The notes: a model not told the origin generated them from the sequence alone. DNA of 64,000 nucleotides from Dillenia suffruticosa (GCA_033439265.1 JAVTVX010000020.1:315001-379000); one strand, 5' to 3'. Positions 24,487 to 38,426 are shown, counted from the stretch's first letter. Program-made: numbers and translations.

Positions 24487-27400
24487 ATGTCAGGATCTGA
24501 AACAGGAATAATCTCAAGCAGAGACTCTTTCAATGTGGCCCTTCAGAAATCTCCGCTGCCGCCGTCACAGCCCGTCATACAAAACGTCCGCCTATCCTAC
24601 AGCGCCGAAGGCACCCCCGTCTACAAGCCCCCCATCCCCGAGAACACCTCTACTTTTCCACCTGTCTCCGCGGCCGCCGGCGGTAACGGTGTCGTCACCG
24701 GGGCCCCCGCCACCTCCACCATCACGTCACCGAGTCTGAGCATGAACATGAACGCCAGCGGCGACCCGGGGAAGAGGAAGCGAGGCAGGCCGAGAAAATA
24801 TGGGCCGGATGGGACCATGACTCTTGCTCTGTCATCGTCCGCTCAGGCACAGCAGAGTCCATCGCAATCACAGTCCATGACGATCACGCAGTGCACGCCG
24901 GTGTCGTCTTTTTCGCCTCCGCAACAGCTGCAGACTCAGGTTTCATCGGTCGGGTCTCCGACTTCGACTAACATGAAGAAGTCCAGAGGCCGCCCTCCTG
25001 GTTCCAGCAAGAAACGGCAAATGGAGGCTCTTGGTAATGCTATTGATTTCTTCGTTCTTATGTTATTGTTATTTGGTTTGAATTGAAAATTTTCTTATAG
25101 CATTAACTCGTTTCTCTGTTACGTGGGTTCGGGTTCAGTTTTAAGTCTGTTCGGGGTGTTTGAGGCAACAGTTTTGATTAACGTTTTGACTTGTTCTAGA
25201 TTGTAATATGATTTATATTCTTTTATGATTTTAACTCACGGCATATTCTCAGTTTTCTGTTATTTCTATTGCAAACATGGTTATTCTAAGATATATTACT
25301 TGGGGGTATTTACGGTTTTTTCTTTTTTTTTTTTGGTTGGGGGGGGGGGGTTTATTATGACAGCAAGGTCTATTGTTTGACAGGTCTGTGAAACAGGAAC
25401 GTGTTTTATGATATAACAAATTTGTGAATGCAAATTGGCCTTCCGATAACTAAGGATCTATGGGCTGATTCCAGATTCTCATTATTTTTTAGGGAAGAAT
25501 TACGCATATGCCCTTGTTTGTTATATTTGGTCTTCGTCACTGCTGGGTTTTTGAATTCTCCTGTACATCACGTTGTTACCATCCAAATTGCTGTATTTTT
25601 CATGACAAATATGACTTAACGATGTTGGAGTTGTAATTGCAATTCTGTCCTTACCTAGAGCTGAAGCTTTTATGTTAATCATTGAAGATTTACCTTTAAA
25701 TTTTATATCGTGCTACTTTAAGTTTTGAATGCTCTATTTTATGTTATTCATTGAAGATTTACCTTGTAATTTTATATCGTGTTACTTTAAGTTTTGAATA
25801 CTCTATGTATTTGGAAAGATTAATCATTTTGCTACTGTAATATTCATAAGTAACTGGTTACGCCATAATGGATATATTTACATTCAAGTGATTTATTAAT
25901 TGAGAATATATATATATATTTTGGAACGAACAACACTTTATTCCTTTTGCAGTATCAGCATGTCTTTATTTAGTATAGGGGCTGATGTTTACTGTGGTGT
26001 GTGCCATGTTTTTCTCCAAAGTACATTCTGTAATGTTGTAGATCAAAAGAAAAATTTGTCTAAATTGAGCTCCATAGGCTAATTGGGGAAAATCAGTGAC
26101 ATGGACTTCATAATTCTATAATATTATAATTGCGGACTTTGTCATGACCGAAGGGATATATGACCTAGGGTTATTATTGTTGAGTTTAGTTATATGATTT
26201 TATAGTGATAAATTTTCCTTCTCTTAAATAATATGTGTGCTTCCTATTGCAGGGTCAGCCGGGTTTGGCTTTACACCACATGTGATTACAGTCAAAGCTG
26301 GCGAGGTTGCTTTTTCTTTCAATGTTCTGTTTTGTTTTTGTTCATTTCAAATTTCTGTTTTCACTTATGCTTTCAGAATTGATTTCCATGAGTTTTTTTT
26401 CTTTGTTATTTTCTTTTCAGAGCTGAGAATATCCTGTGAGTAATTATGATTTGGTGAAATGTGTTTAGCAGCCTGCTTCAATTGGATATGAAGCATCAAT
26501 ATACTTTTGCACCCGCTAGATATAGCTTTTTTTTTTTGGTAGGGATGATATTTTTGGTATTGGGATCATAACTATCCACTTGGCCTTTGTCTAAGATTGA
26601 ACTTTCTTCGAGGGACCTAAATCAAATGAAAAGTTGAAAGGAAATTCAACATCGCCACAGGCAACTTCTTATCGGTTATAAGGGCCTGTTGTGAAGTGCT
26701 GAATTTCATAGATTTAAATTAATAAAAAGGAGTTCAGTTGATTTATTTTGTATGACATTGCATTATTTGGAAGTATCATGTCAAAACATTTCTTTTACTT
26801 GTGTGGCTCAGTTCTAGATTTTAGCAGCGTAAATGGTAATCCATTGTTATATTACATGAATAATTATGGAAGAATCAATTCCAAATTTAACTGATGCACT
26901 GCCAAAGGGTTATGAATTATGATGTTCTCACCCCTATAAATAAATGTCTGTAATGAACCTGAATTTTTTTGTGTTAATTTATATATATCTATTAATTATG
27001 TTTGTCTTTTTAAAATAGGTGATTATTTATTTCGTGTTGGGTTATATGGAAATTGCAAGAATTAGGCAACAAAGTCCAGTATGGAATTCTGAATTTCGTG
27101 GTTTTAGAAAATAATAAACCAGCGAAGATATATATGCTTACTTGCCTGCAAACATTAATTTCACGACTTCTATGTTTTTCTTAGCATATATAATAATACT
27201 AATAAGAATCAAATTCTACCAAACTGAATTTTTGCTGTCTCTAAATATTCTTGAAATTGACCCGTTTTTATGTTGTCTGCTCTATTATTTGGTGAGAACT
27301 GTTTTTGGGGCCTCTGAAGGTTTGATTTACATGGTTCTGTCTTAAAGTTAAGTCTTTTCAATAGTCTTTTCAATACCCACCACTTTATGCACCTATTGCT

Positions 27401-30400
27401 ACTTTATCTGAAAAGGCATCACAGGCATATGTATGCTAATCACCCAAATAAAGATGAATATTCAAAAAATATAATTATGATTTTAATTTGTCTAGAAAGC
27501 CTTTTCTTTTTATTTGCTGGGGGAGGGAGTTATTTTAATTTTTAAGTTTTTCATACAAAATTTGTTAGATCCTGTTCACTTTAATGTTGAATCGGCCTCA
27601 TGTTGATAATCTCTGGTTTGTTTTTTAAATATATTCTTCAGGTTGGTATTGATTTACTTATGGGTTAATTGCTTGGTTCCCCAGGATGTCTCGTCGAAAA
27701 TTATGTCATTTTCCCAGCATGGTCCCAGGGCTGTCTGCATCCTTTCAGCAAATGGTGCCATATCTAACGTGACTCTTCGCCAACCTTCATCATCCGGTGG
27801 AACTGTATCTTATGAGGTTTGTATATTGTTAATTGGATTTTCTACATCGTAAGCAGAAATCCTTCTCTAGTGAAGTTAAATTGACATGTTGAACATTTGG
27901 AAGTTCATTGCTTGACTTGCTGTCCAACAGTAAACAAAAAGGTTTTTCTTGCCTGTTGCAAAACCCATAGAAAGCAATTAAGATTTGACTCTGCGTAAAT
28001 GAAAAAAGCAAGAAAATATGCCTGTTTATTTAAAGTAGTCAATGCATCCTCCAGATGAAATGAGCATTCATTATTTCTGATCGACAGTAGGGATAATTCA
28101 AATATCTTCATTTCTTGGTGAGGTTTGACGTTTAATGATTGTGTTATGAAATAAATCAGTTCTATGCTTCTAAAAGTTGCGTGTATATACTAAACCATCT
28201 TTCACTTTTTGGGGGTGGATTCATCTTCTTGTCTTGCAAGAGCACTAGATTCTTCTCTGTTATGATCATTGCCCTTCTTCTACATAAAATTGACTCATTC
28301 TTCATATACTTCAGTTTGTCTGGGAGATTTCAATTATGCGTTCCATGACAGCATTCTCATAAACAAAAGTAAAAGATTTCCCCCCTTTTTTCCTCATGGT
28401 CTGTCTGGGATAATCTTCTTAGCCTTGTTTGATCCGAGTATAGGACACGCTGGATTTGGTGAGAAAAGTATAATATTAAATAACTATCTTATTTCTCCAT
28501 ACAGATCATAAAGTAATGTCTTTTAAAATTAAGTTCAAATGCATTAACCGATTTAAATCATCTCTGTTTATAGTATAATGTAAAAAAAAAGTTTACAGTA
28601 TTTGGATTTATTGATGGTAAGTTCCTTTTTTCTTGGTATGGAAAAAGTGCACAAGATGTAATTATAGTTGAAATGTTAACATACGAACGAATAATTTTAT
28701 CTTTCGATACAATTATCACCTCTCTGGTGAAAAAAAAAAAAAAAGAAAAAGAAAAAATACAGAAGGGTAGATTTGGTAAGAAGCAAAATCTTGCTCGCAA
28801 GATGCCACTAAATATTACTTTATGTGATATCTCTGGCAAAGGACATTATTACACTGCAAAGCTGAAACTTTCACAGCAAAGATTAGGCTTTGCATAACAT
28901 TGTCAACGTCTAGTGTTGGCACCCACCCTTCCTTGTTATCAATTTTTCTTAGTTTGCATGAAAATTTTCACATTTTAAGCTCTTCTTGTGTTTGGGTTTC
29001 CTTTGTGTGATTATACAGGGACGATTTGAAATTCTGTCACTTTCTGGTTCATATTTGCTCACTGAGAGCGGTGGTCAGCGAAGCAGAACAGGTGGGCTGA
29101 GTGTCTCATTAGCTGGTCCTGATGGTCGAGTTCTAGGAGGTTGTGTGGCTGGACTTCTAACGGCTGCATCTCCTGTCCAGGTCTATCTTCTTTTCCACTA
29201 CTTTCATGATATTCTTTCCCAGTTGGTCAAGGTCTAATCTTCATTTGTGTTTTGATCCTGATCATGACTAAAATGGGGTAGAGTGAAAAGGCGAAAGTTC
29301 TAGGTATCTCTACCTTTTTTTTTCCTCTTCTTTTTCTTTACGGGGAATTGCAGCAAATCATCTTATACATATATATTTTTTCTCTTTTTTTTTCTTTTTG
29401 GGTATCTACCGCCTGTATCCGTTGTCGAATTCCGACTAATCCGGTTTGAGTGTCTGCGGGAGCCCTATTTAGGGAGTGACTCTTCCAATGTAGTCTTTTC
29501 CATTCCCAAATTTCGAACTCAAGACTTGGTTAAGGGATCTAACACTATATCCCACTAGGCCAACTGTCCGTTGGAGACTAGAATTCTAATTAAATTGCTA
29601 CCATGTGCAAGTCCTTGGATGAAAGATAATTGTGAATTCCATTATATCTTTTTGAGTGTAATGATTTGGATTCATATTAATTTATAGACAATTGTAATTG
29701 TTACCGGTACTCAAAATCTATGAACTTCACCTGTGTATGCATTAACGCTTGTGGTTGCTACTTGCTCATATGCATGTATTATTGTACTTAATGTGGTTTC
29801 ACAGTACAATTCATGAAGATTGCTTTCTATTTTATCAAATAGAAAAATCGTAATGATGCTTCCTGATAATATTTGATAAGTTCCACCCACTGGATGGATT
29901 ATTGTTGCTCCATGACCCAAACTATCAAGGGCAGAAATCAATCTATTTTAGGAATCAACAAGCTCTATGGAAACAAGTTGACTTGAAGGGACACATTCTG
30001 CTAAAAAGACCAGTTAGTAAAATTTTTAAAACTGGGGTCTATATGTCACAGAATGTGAAAAAGGGTCAAAGCCAGTAGATTTAGAGTTCCAATGACTTGG
30101 TTTACCTCATCAAATACTTCTTGTTATCTGATGTCAAGAAAACTGAATTGGAAGAATTGTTATCTGATGTCCAGAAAACTGAATTGGAAGAAAACTTTCT
30201 CCCAGACAGCAAAAAGAGACATTGCCTTGACCTATTGTGACAAGAAATTCTCTAAATTGTGTGTGATTAAATTTTGGTCACATATAGCAAGTGTCAAAGA
30301 TTTGAGCTGTTTGCTTTGCTATCCCTTTCAACAAAATTTCCCTGTCCAATTATTATTATCTGGTTGTTTGATTTTCAGTTCAATGTGGCATTAAACTTCT

Positions 30401-30740
30401 GCTATGGTGCGACATATGTAGATGGGCTCTCAATGTTATTCCTCATCTTGTTATGTTGCAGCATTATAATTTATTTGCAAGTATTATTCTTTTCTTGCAG
30501 GTCATTGTAGGTAGTTTCGTAGCAGATGGCAGAAAAGATGTAAAGCCGCTAACCGAAGTCGATCCTTTATCTGCAGCACCAAAACTCGCCCTGGTAGGTG
30601 GGGCAACTGGAACCAGTAGCCCACCATCACGGGGGACTCTCAGTGAATCCTCTGGTGGGCCTGGGAGTCCACTGAACCAGAGTACAGGTGCTTGCAACAA
30701 CACCAACCCCCAGGGCATGGGGTCCGTATCATGGAAGTAA
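24487..30740 (+). CDS. AT-hook motif nuclear-localized (AHL) protein, two AT-hooks plus PPC domain
   Basis: Exons are 24487-25033, 26253-26305, 27685-27816, 29019-29180 and 30501-30740, giving 377 aa. AT-hook cores are RGRPRKY (99-105, flanked by KRK and GPDG) and RGRPPGS (167-173, followed by KKRQMEALG). The PPC/DUF296 domain then runs from GFGFTPHVITVKAGE through HGPRAVCILSANGAISNVTLRQ and GRFEILSLSGSYLL to VIVGSFVADGRK. Two AT-hooks plus this intron-rich structure match the intron-containing (clade B) AHLs. These proteins bind the minor groove of AT-rich DNA, and the PPC mediates trimer formation and partner binding. The Ser/Pro/Gly-rich tail ends at TAA 30738-30740. Introns are GT-AG; intron 4 contains a minus-strand SINE and a 36-bp tandem duplication. 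Confidence 0.94.
25668..25805. repeat. 69-bp tandem duplication in AHL intron 1
   Basis: Units starting at 25668 and 25737 share ATTGAAGATTTACCTT and TACTTTAAGTTTTGAAT with a few substitutions. Confidence 0.85.
29380..29575 (-). mobile_element. tRNA-derived SINE in AHL intron 4 (minus strand)
   Basis: On the minus strand, TTGGCCTAGTGGGAT matches a pol III A box, GAGTTCGAAAT is B-box-like about 50 bases later, and the body ends CCGGATTAGTCGGAATT before an A/G-rich tail (poly-T with C on the + strand, 29380-29399). The 3' body resembles the other SINE copies in this window. It is opposite in orientation to the host gene. Confidence 0.75.
30121..30192. repeat. 36-bp tandem duplication in AHL intron 4
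   Basis: Two copies of a 36-base unit (TTGTTATCTGATGTC, then AGAAAACTGAATTGGAAGAA) differ at one base. Very recent. Confidence 0.93.
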
Positions 30741-32254
30741 ACTCCCATACTTAATCTCACTAATTTGTGTCATATCGATGGGCCTTCAGGCATAGTATCA
30801 TATTTTGGCTTGCTTTTCTAGACATTCGGGGATCGTTTGTAATTTGAGGACTTTTGTGTAAGTTTAGGAATAAGGGACACATCTATTTTGATTGTGGCGT
30901 CCTTTGGGGAATTGCCATCTAGGTAGTTATAGCTGTTCTTTGTGAGGCACGTTCAGGTTAGACATGCAGAAACTTTCATTTTAGGACCGGAACTAGACTT
31001 ATAGTTCAGTTGATCTTCGGTAGCTGCTGTAGTTCAGTTGATCTTCGGTAGCTGCTGTTTTTCCCCGAACAGGGTTGGCATCCCTAAGTTCTATTATTAT
31101 GAAGATGTTATGTTTTCATTCCATTATGGCTTTCCCTTCCATGCGATCCTTTTTTTTTTTCACTTGGCTGATTGACTGATTGGTGAAAGTGTTTCCAAGC
31201 ATTGGTTACACTTCAGGCTTCTCCATTGGGCTGTGGTTCCTGTGAGGACTTTTATGGTAAGGTTTGCTTGATATTAAGATGTGCACGGACCAGACAGATA
31301 AGAGACTGCGGGCCCAGGTTGTGTGCTTGTTGGGCTGATTGGGTTTAGCACTTTCAAGCCTGGGCTTGATACTGATTTGGATGGGTCCAATCAAATGGGT
31401 TGATCGGGACTGTTGGGCTGGAGGGAGCCAATTACAACACTCGATCCCGAGTCTGCCAAAGATTGGGCTTTTAAATGGTTGTTGTTCAGGCCTTCGTGGC
31501 CTCTGTGAATTTCTTTGACCTGTTGGACATTGTAAGTGTTTCGGGCCTGTACATGTATGTTATTTCGTGGGCCTGTCATGAAGGATCTCAATCTAGAATA
31601 ATTCGGGCTAGATGGGCCTTAGTATGTCTACATTTTGAGTCTGGCTCAGTGAAGCCCATTCGTTTGCATTAGAAGATTATGCCGAGTATTCTTGGGCCCA
31701 GTCCGGGCCAACAGTTCTAAAAGGACATGAACCTGGACTGGCCCAATTCGGCGTCACACATGCAGTTTGTGATTCGGCAAAACTAACATACTGGCTCCAG
31801 ATCATCAGCATACCCACTAAAAAGAGGTGGGGCTCTTGAACGCAGTTGAGCAGCCCGGCCCATCCTATATGGCTGCTTGCTGATGCAGTCGATCAAAACT
31901 CCATGAATCCGGTAAGATACCTAGGAGTCAACTTGTTTAACCTTATGATGACATAGTGATAATTTACATAAAAGAAGCAATAAAACTCCTTTCTCTACAT
32001 TAATAATAATAACAAAAGAATAATAAAATCTGGTAAGATCCTTTTGAGAAACAGACACTATTTCATTTTAGATCCATCATTCGCATTGATCTTATCTGAG
32101 ACACGCATTGCCCAGATTCATATATAGAAAGACCAATCTTTTGGAAACAAATTGTACTTGAATGCTCATCCAACAAGGAAAATTTCTCTTCAACAAGGAA
32201 AAGAACCTTTACAATTGAGCACTCAAAACAATGCACAAGGGTCATGGGACCTGA
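30741..32254. other. Convergent 3' ends of AHL and SDR genes
   Basis: This is the tail-to-tail spacer between the AHL gene (+) and the SDR gene (-). It includes a perfect 28-bp tandem duplication (31002-31057, TAGTTCAGTTGATCTTCGGT) in the likely AHL 3' UTR. From 31250 to 31860 it is unusually rich in GGGCC and GGGCT words. No coding region is recognisable. Confidence 0.5.
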
Positions 32255-35200
32255 TCAACTTTTAGCTCTCTTCAAAAGAAAACGCAATGAAAAATATCCA
32301 AGTGCAAAGGTCTGCCAAAACCAACTCCCTGCATTTGCAGGATCCACCTTTTTTGCCAGGTGCCAAGCATAGAAGGACTCACCTATATGAGCTGCAATAG
32401 CCGAAAGGAAAACAATTCTTGTAGTCTTCATGGAGCAGAAAAAGAATAGGCAGATAGTTCTGAGCATCGGGACAGGTCCATAATCAGGTAAATAGGCAGC
32501 GGCAAATAGTGCAGACATTCCAATTATACAGAACAACCACGTGTAGATGGTAGGTCCATCCAAAGATCTCCTTTTTCTCTCTTGCCAGTATGAGATGGTT
32601 GCAGCTATGCCTTCTTGGGAATTCACCATGGGAACATAACCGATCTCCTCTTTGGCTTTTAGGAAAGAAAAGTGGTGTGTCACACCAACCTGCTAAGGGG
32701 AACAGGGCGTATCAGTAAAGAACTTGCATCCTACATGGGGCAACAGCAAGATTAACTGTTGCAAAGATGTCTAATATTGCAGCCCTGATGCAAAACAAGT
32801 TCACATAGTGGATGGACACAAGCCCTTTAAACCATATAGATTCCATGGACTAATTCCCCACTGTAACCTAATGCCATCCAACCAATAAATCAAGCCTTTA
32901 AAACAAAATAATCCTAATTATAAAACAGATGACCCTTTCTTATGTCCAGTTGATGGAGAGACTGATATCATGTACTCAATCTCACCATCCCAGTTACAAA
33001 CACCAAAAAGAAAACCATTTGCGGGGAACACAAGTGGTAAGACTTAGATTTTCATTACCTGATTCTCTTGGAAAAATTCAAGTGATATACTCTAGTTCCC
33101 ACTCCACCCTCCCCCTACTCCCGCACAAAGCCAGGAGCACTTTGTGCACCGGGTAAGCCCTTTATACTCTAGCTCCCACCCCATTAGCCATGTAGTAGGA
33201 AACAAACCTTGTATACTTCGGCAGGTAGGATAAATGGCTGTGGAAGCCACCATCTGTTTAACCATGGATGTAATAATGTGTACAGAAACCAGAAAATCCT
33301 TCCCAGAATGAGAGCATGAGGAACGGATAATTAGTCCAGGCTTTTGAGTAAGGGGCGAAAGAATTCAAAAGTGTTGACAGGACACCCTGAACACAGAAGA
33401 ATGGCAAACCATGAACAAAATCAATCTGTTACAAGTAGATTAATCCATCTTTCTGCCATCATTAAGCCCAACACCAGAATCAATCATCTAAATTTCCCTA
33501 GTACTGGTGTCAACAGTAAAAAAAGGGGGGAGTTGCTATCTTTGGAAAATGAATGCCATGTTACCATCTGAAATGAAGTAGGGCTGCCCAGCAGCTACCG
33601 GATGTCTTTCTGTTCCAGGAATGTCATCCAGGAGTCCCATGCTTGCCAATATCAAAGCAAGTACGAGGTTGTCAATGTATACCCAATCAGTTTTCACACT
33701 TGCTTCACCAATTTTGAAGGGCAGCAAACCTAGCTTTGCAAATGATAGCATCCTGGGAAGGTGCGTCTCTTCACCAGGGCCATAAATAGCAGCTGGACGG
33801 ATAGCACATGTGTAAAGGCACTTCCCACACTTCTTCCTAAGAAAGAAGATACCCAAATTATTTCAAATGAAGTTGAACAGACTAGATAAGTAATAAAGAG
33901 ACTGCATGAATTCATATTTCTATGATGCACCAACTAAAAGCAAATAGCAGCTAAATATGAATATGCTCTTTACAGAATTATGATAGATTTAAGGGGGTTT
34001 TTAATACTGTTAGTGGGTGGTTTTGACGGTTCATTTTTCCAACAACTAGAAAGGATGTTTGGTGACCCAACAGTCAATGGAAACCCAACTGATAATCCAA
34101 CAGCTGCAAAAAAGTCATAAGCCATGCAAAGAAACTTTCTTTTTACTTTTTTACCCATCTTATATTTAATGCCAATAAATAACAAACATTAATGACAATA
34201 AAGTAAACTATTTCTTTAAAATATGTTTAATTTTTTTATAAGATAAGATTTTTTTAATTATTATTATGAGATGTATTTGGATTTAATTGATTGTCTTTTT
34301 TTAAGTTAAAAAATTATTTTTTCTTACAAAGTCATGGAGATATATGATTTGTATTAATTTTTTACCATATGTATATGAATTAATTATTTTAAAAAATTAT
34401 AAATAGTATATTTGTGAATTTTATATTTCAATATATAGCAATAAAATAAAAAAATATCTTAAAAATAAAATTTATTTAACTAATATAGACTAGTAGACTT
34501 GTCATTTTTGGTCACGTATTTTATACTTGAAGAGCAATTACTATCAATTATACAACCAAACACCAATATCAATTAACAACACCTATCAATCATTACATAT
34601 CTATCGTCAACGATCGGCTATCAATCAATAGACATCAGTTATTGGTCATCAGCTATTAATTAAATTTAATCAGCAAAACCAAATAGGCCCTTATAATAGA
34701 AAGACATGATCACTTCCAAGCGGACTGTGCTATTGGTGAAAGTACCCGTGCAACTAGTTGTTACCATAAGGCAAATAGAGGTATAAAAGAAGAAGATTGT
34801 AAGTGTTACCATAAGGAGGTCAAAGAGAAGAATCAAGCAATGCATATGGTGAACCCCATCTGATAGGGAAGTTATTCACACAGACACAGTCCCAAGCATG
34901 GCCACTAGAGCTAAAGTACGCCAAAATCTGCGGTGTAGGTTGATCACTCCAACCAGCTAGTTCCTGGTCTGGAGTTGAGGAAGTTATAGTAACCTATGGT
35001 ATATGAAAGACTCTATTTAATATCCACTAAATGTGGGCATTTTAGATGCGAGTGGACTTGTGCCCAAGGGGGGGGAAGAACCACTCCCACGCAGGCAACT
35101 TCAATCCAAGAACCACAGGAGGCCGGAGGGTGGCAAAGATTTAGCTTGTAAAAGAAATTTGGAAATCATTATGGGAAAGATGACTGATTATAATGCTAAT

Positions 35201-38200
35201 GCTAAGACCGGCAATGAGTGGATAGTGGCAGAAAGAAGAAATCCCTTAAGCAAGGAGGGTCACAGGACCTAGTGTGACCCGACGGGCTAAAAGACACGGG
35301 GATAAAGTGGTGATAAGAAGTGTTGCACGGTAGGAGAGTGGATTGGACTCTGTGCAGACTCCAACCCCTTCTTGATGCTCAATTATGAGAAGGCTGAACT
35401 GGTGATACGGGTGATGGAAGATGGGACACCTCAGAGAACCTATGATGTGATGCTAGGACAGACCTAAAAAGTTCAGGAGGGCAGAGAATTGAAGATCAGC
35501 AAAACTTCAGAGGAGATAAGATTGACACTGGGGATCATACTCTGGTGGTAAGCTCTGCCTCTGTCATTGCTGATTGGGAAATTACTTGTAGATCCCTGCT
35601 GGAACAATGAAAACCGTGGCTTGGGCCACATCCTATAGATAAAGGTTAGGGCTTTAAGATTCCAAAGAAAAAGGAGAAGCATCATCGGGACGAGCAGGTT
35701 AATCCTTTCAAACCCCCCCCCCCCAGGGGGGCATGGTTTTGCCTCCTTTCTTTTACCCCTCTGATGAAGTCAGGCAGCGAGTCTTCAATAGTGAGAGTTC
35801 CAGTCAACCACGTAATCAGGCCTACACCTCTGATGGAGATCGGCCTCCACAAGCAGTTCTGGGAACTGATCCTTTGGTGGGCAATGGCAATGCTCAATCA
35901 ACTTTCACTGCAAAGGAAGTTTTCATGTCCAAGGAATGCTTTAGACCTCCGTTTACACCTCTTTCTTTTGAGTTGTAAGAAATCAGAGAGTTTCACTCTT
36001 CACTACTCTTGCTCTCTCTTCTCTGTCCGTTTCCCTCTAGTGAGGGTGAAGAAACCAAAGCCCTATATCTCTAGGACAAAGAAATAGTAGTCTTAAATTA
36101 ATTATGGGCTTCCATGAAGAGATATATCTCTTTTTTTTTTTTGACCACATACTTCTTAAAATCATACTTTGCCTCTATTTCTTTGAAAATCCAACTGTAT
36201 ACGATATGTATCTCTACATATCCTAAGTGTATCATTGTCGTGTCCTACCTATATCATGCATTTTAAAAACAATAAAATATTCGGATATGCCATGTGGCAT
36301 TTATGTGCATATCCATGTTAGATACATGTCTAACAACAGTATGTAGGGATATTTTGGATTATCTATGCCTCCTAGGGAGTAATCAATTTCCAATTTCAAT
36401 GCAATTTCATTGCAAGTTGCTGGAGAATATAACTTGTTAGAGAGATCCCAATTACTATTATCATTTTTAACGTGAAAGATACTCAAAATTTCACCCAAAA
36501 GATAGATACTAATTTTTAGGATAACCCCTTTTTCTTAAACATTTTCCATTGAAGGTAACGTCTTGTGAATCAAATGGATCCAACAATCAAAATTTAATAT
36601 ATACCAGGCCACATCTCTTTAGAACCAGAAATGACAAACAAACTTGAGAGAAAGCAAAATTACTTACTTGAAAGGACGACCATTGCTCTTCAAAACCAGC
36701 TGCTCGGAAATAGATTTAGAACGGCCATATGGATCAACATGGTCATCGATAGGATAATAAGGTAAGGCTTCATTGCCATTCACAATCTCCTTTCCCCCAA
36801 ACACTACATTATATGTGCTTACATAAACAAGCCTTCCAATCCCATGTTCAACACATGCTTCCAACAAATAACAGGTGCTATTGATATTTACCTCATCTAT
36901 ACGACCAAATTGGAGCATCTCTTTCCCAGACATTCCAAATGAAGCAAGATGGAAAACACAATCAGCTCCACGTAAAGCTTTGTCAACATCTTTCTTGCGA
37001 CTAATGTCCCCTATCATAAACAAAAATCACAATAAACAGTCACACAAAAATCTTGTACGTGATGGCCTTTTCTGAATAAATTGAAACAACTATGTAGAAA
37101 TGATTTATTAAAATGCAGCAAATAAGAGCAAACTGTGATGGAATTGTTGAGCAAAAATTGCTTTGTGGGATGACCAGCTATAGATACTCCCTTGGAGTGA
37201 GCCAGTAACTTCAATCCCACCAAAATGTTAACACTGCAATACTCGAACAAAGTTTTGGAAAATATTGGACATATTCTCTCAAACGATTTCTTTAGAGACA
37301 TGAATTGTTCAAATGTGTCTAATTAAACAACCATCTCGGTGGCAACCTTTGACTTGATTATTGTTAATCCTTTACTTGTAGGGATTTTAGCCAAAAATAA
37401 ACCAAAAGTATGTTTTGAAACAGCTCCATCATTAAGGCAAGAGAAATGGCCAAAAAAGGCAGGCAAACAATTCTTCATGGCATAAGTACACACAGATTAC
37501 AGAATAAAAGGCATGTTTAAACTGAGCTTCACACGAGTTCAACTCCCTGAGCTTTAACCTTTCAAGTCCTGCATTTGAGTTATCTATGTATGCACTACGT
37601 GGAAATAAATAGGGAAAAAGGCATGAAATCAACTGCCATATAGTGAATGGAATGCACTTCCCACAACACAGAAAGATAAGTCATATGAGGAAGCATCCCC
37701 AAAAAAAAAAAAAAAAAAAAAAAAAACCCTTGCCAAAAGTTCAATACCTGATACAGCCATGACCAAATGCAAAACAGGAAACACGATAAGAAAGGAAATG
37801 AAAATGGAGAAGATGCCAAGAAAAATAATTAATTGTTCTAAAAAGTGATAATAACGTTAATTCTATCAGGAATGTTAAATTATGAAACCCGGCGGAGAAA
37901 ATGCAAACCCCTAATTGGACAAAGACGTTCCAAACTAGACCGATCAGATAAACAATAAGCTCTAAATTTGGAAACGGAAAAGGTAAAAGAAAATGAGAAC
38001 TGAAGTATTGCTTCAATCATTTTAAAATACAACTTGTAGAGTTAGGGTTAGACAAGAGAAATAAAAGAACAACAAAAGGAGGTTTGAATCAGATCAGAAA
38101 CCTTAATTACAAAACCTAATTCGATAAATTATTTTGCAACTTAGACGGATCCGATAGGTGTCAACAAGATGCAAGATTCAAATCAAGAAACAGCAGAGTC

Positions 38201-38423
38201 AATAAGTCGAATGATGGAATAGAAAGAGTTAATTACCTTGAATGCAATGAACGGAGTGGGTTTTAAGAGAGTCGGACCAAGGGGAAGTGGATCGAAGATC
38301 AAGGGCGCGAACCTGGCGAGCGCCTCTTCGGACAAGTTCGAGACAGAGAGCGGAACCGACGAAACCGAGGCCTCCCGTGACAACGAATGTGTTGCCTTCT
38401 ATGCCTTCGTTCTCGCTCAGGTG

Positions 38424-38426
<3 letters not shown>
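32255..38426 (-). pseudogene. SDR42E-type (3-beta-HSD-like) dehydrogenase with one in-frame stop
   Basis: Exons on the minus strand are 38426-38237, 37010-36668, 33836-33565, 33386-33208 and 32689-32255; the frame is continuous across all five, 473 codons in total. The N-terminus holds the Rossmann motif VVTGGLGFVGSALC. The catalytic region is YVSTYNVVFGG, then DPYGRSKSISEQ (YxxxK), then CAIRPAAIYGPGEETHLPR. The C-terminus has hydrophobic segments (TWLFCIIGMSALFAAAYLP, FLSAIAAHIGESFYAW) and ends LLKRAKS, as in ER-type 3-beta-HSD-like proteins. The only lesion is a TAA at 33333-33331 (codon 287), after RPLLKSLD and before LSVPHAL. Plant relatives appear to have several more residues at this point, so a small deletion may have created the stop. 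Either the gene is recently inactivated, or it makes a 286-aa protein, or the base call is wrong. Substrate is unknown; sterol or steroid is inferred from family. Confidence 0.8.
33837..36667. other. Large intron 3 of the SDR gene with an unclassified insert
   Basis: This 2.8-kb intron is AT-rich at 34200-34700. From about 34740 to 36090 the composition changes to G/A-rich, non-intron-like DNA with coding-like fragments on + (for example GNEWIVAERRNPLSKEG near 35210, loosely like the end of LINE ORF1 proteins). It probably contains a degraded retroelement, but I found no reverse transcriptase, poly-A tail or target duplication. Confidence 0.4.
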
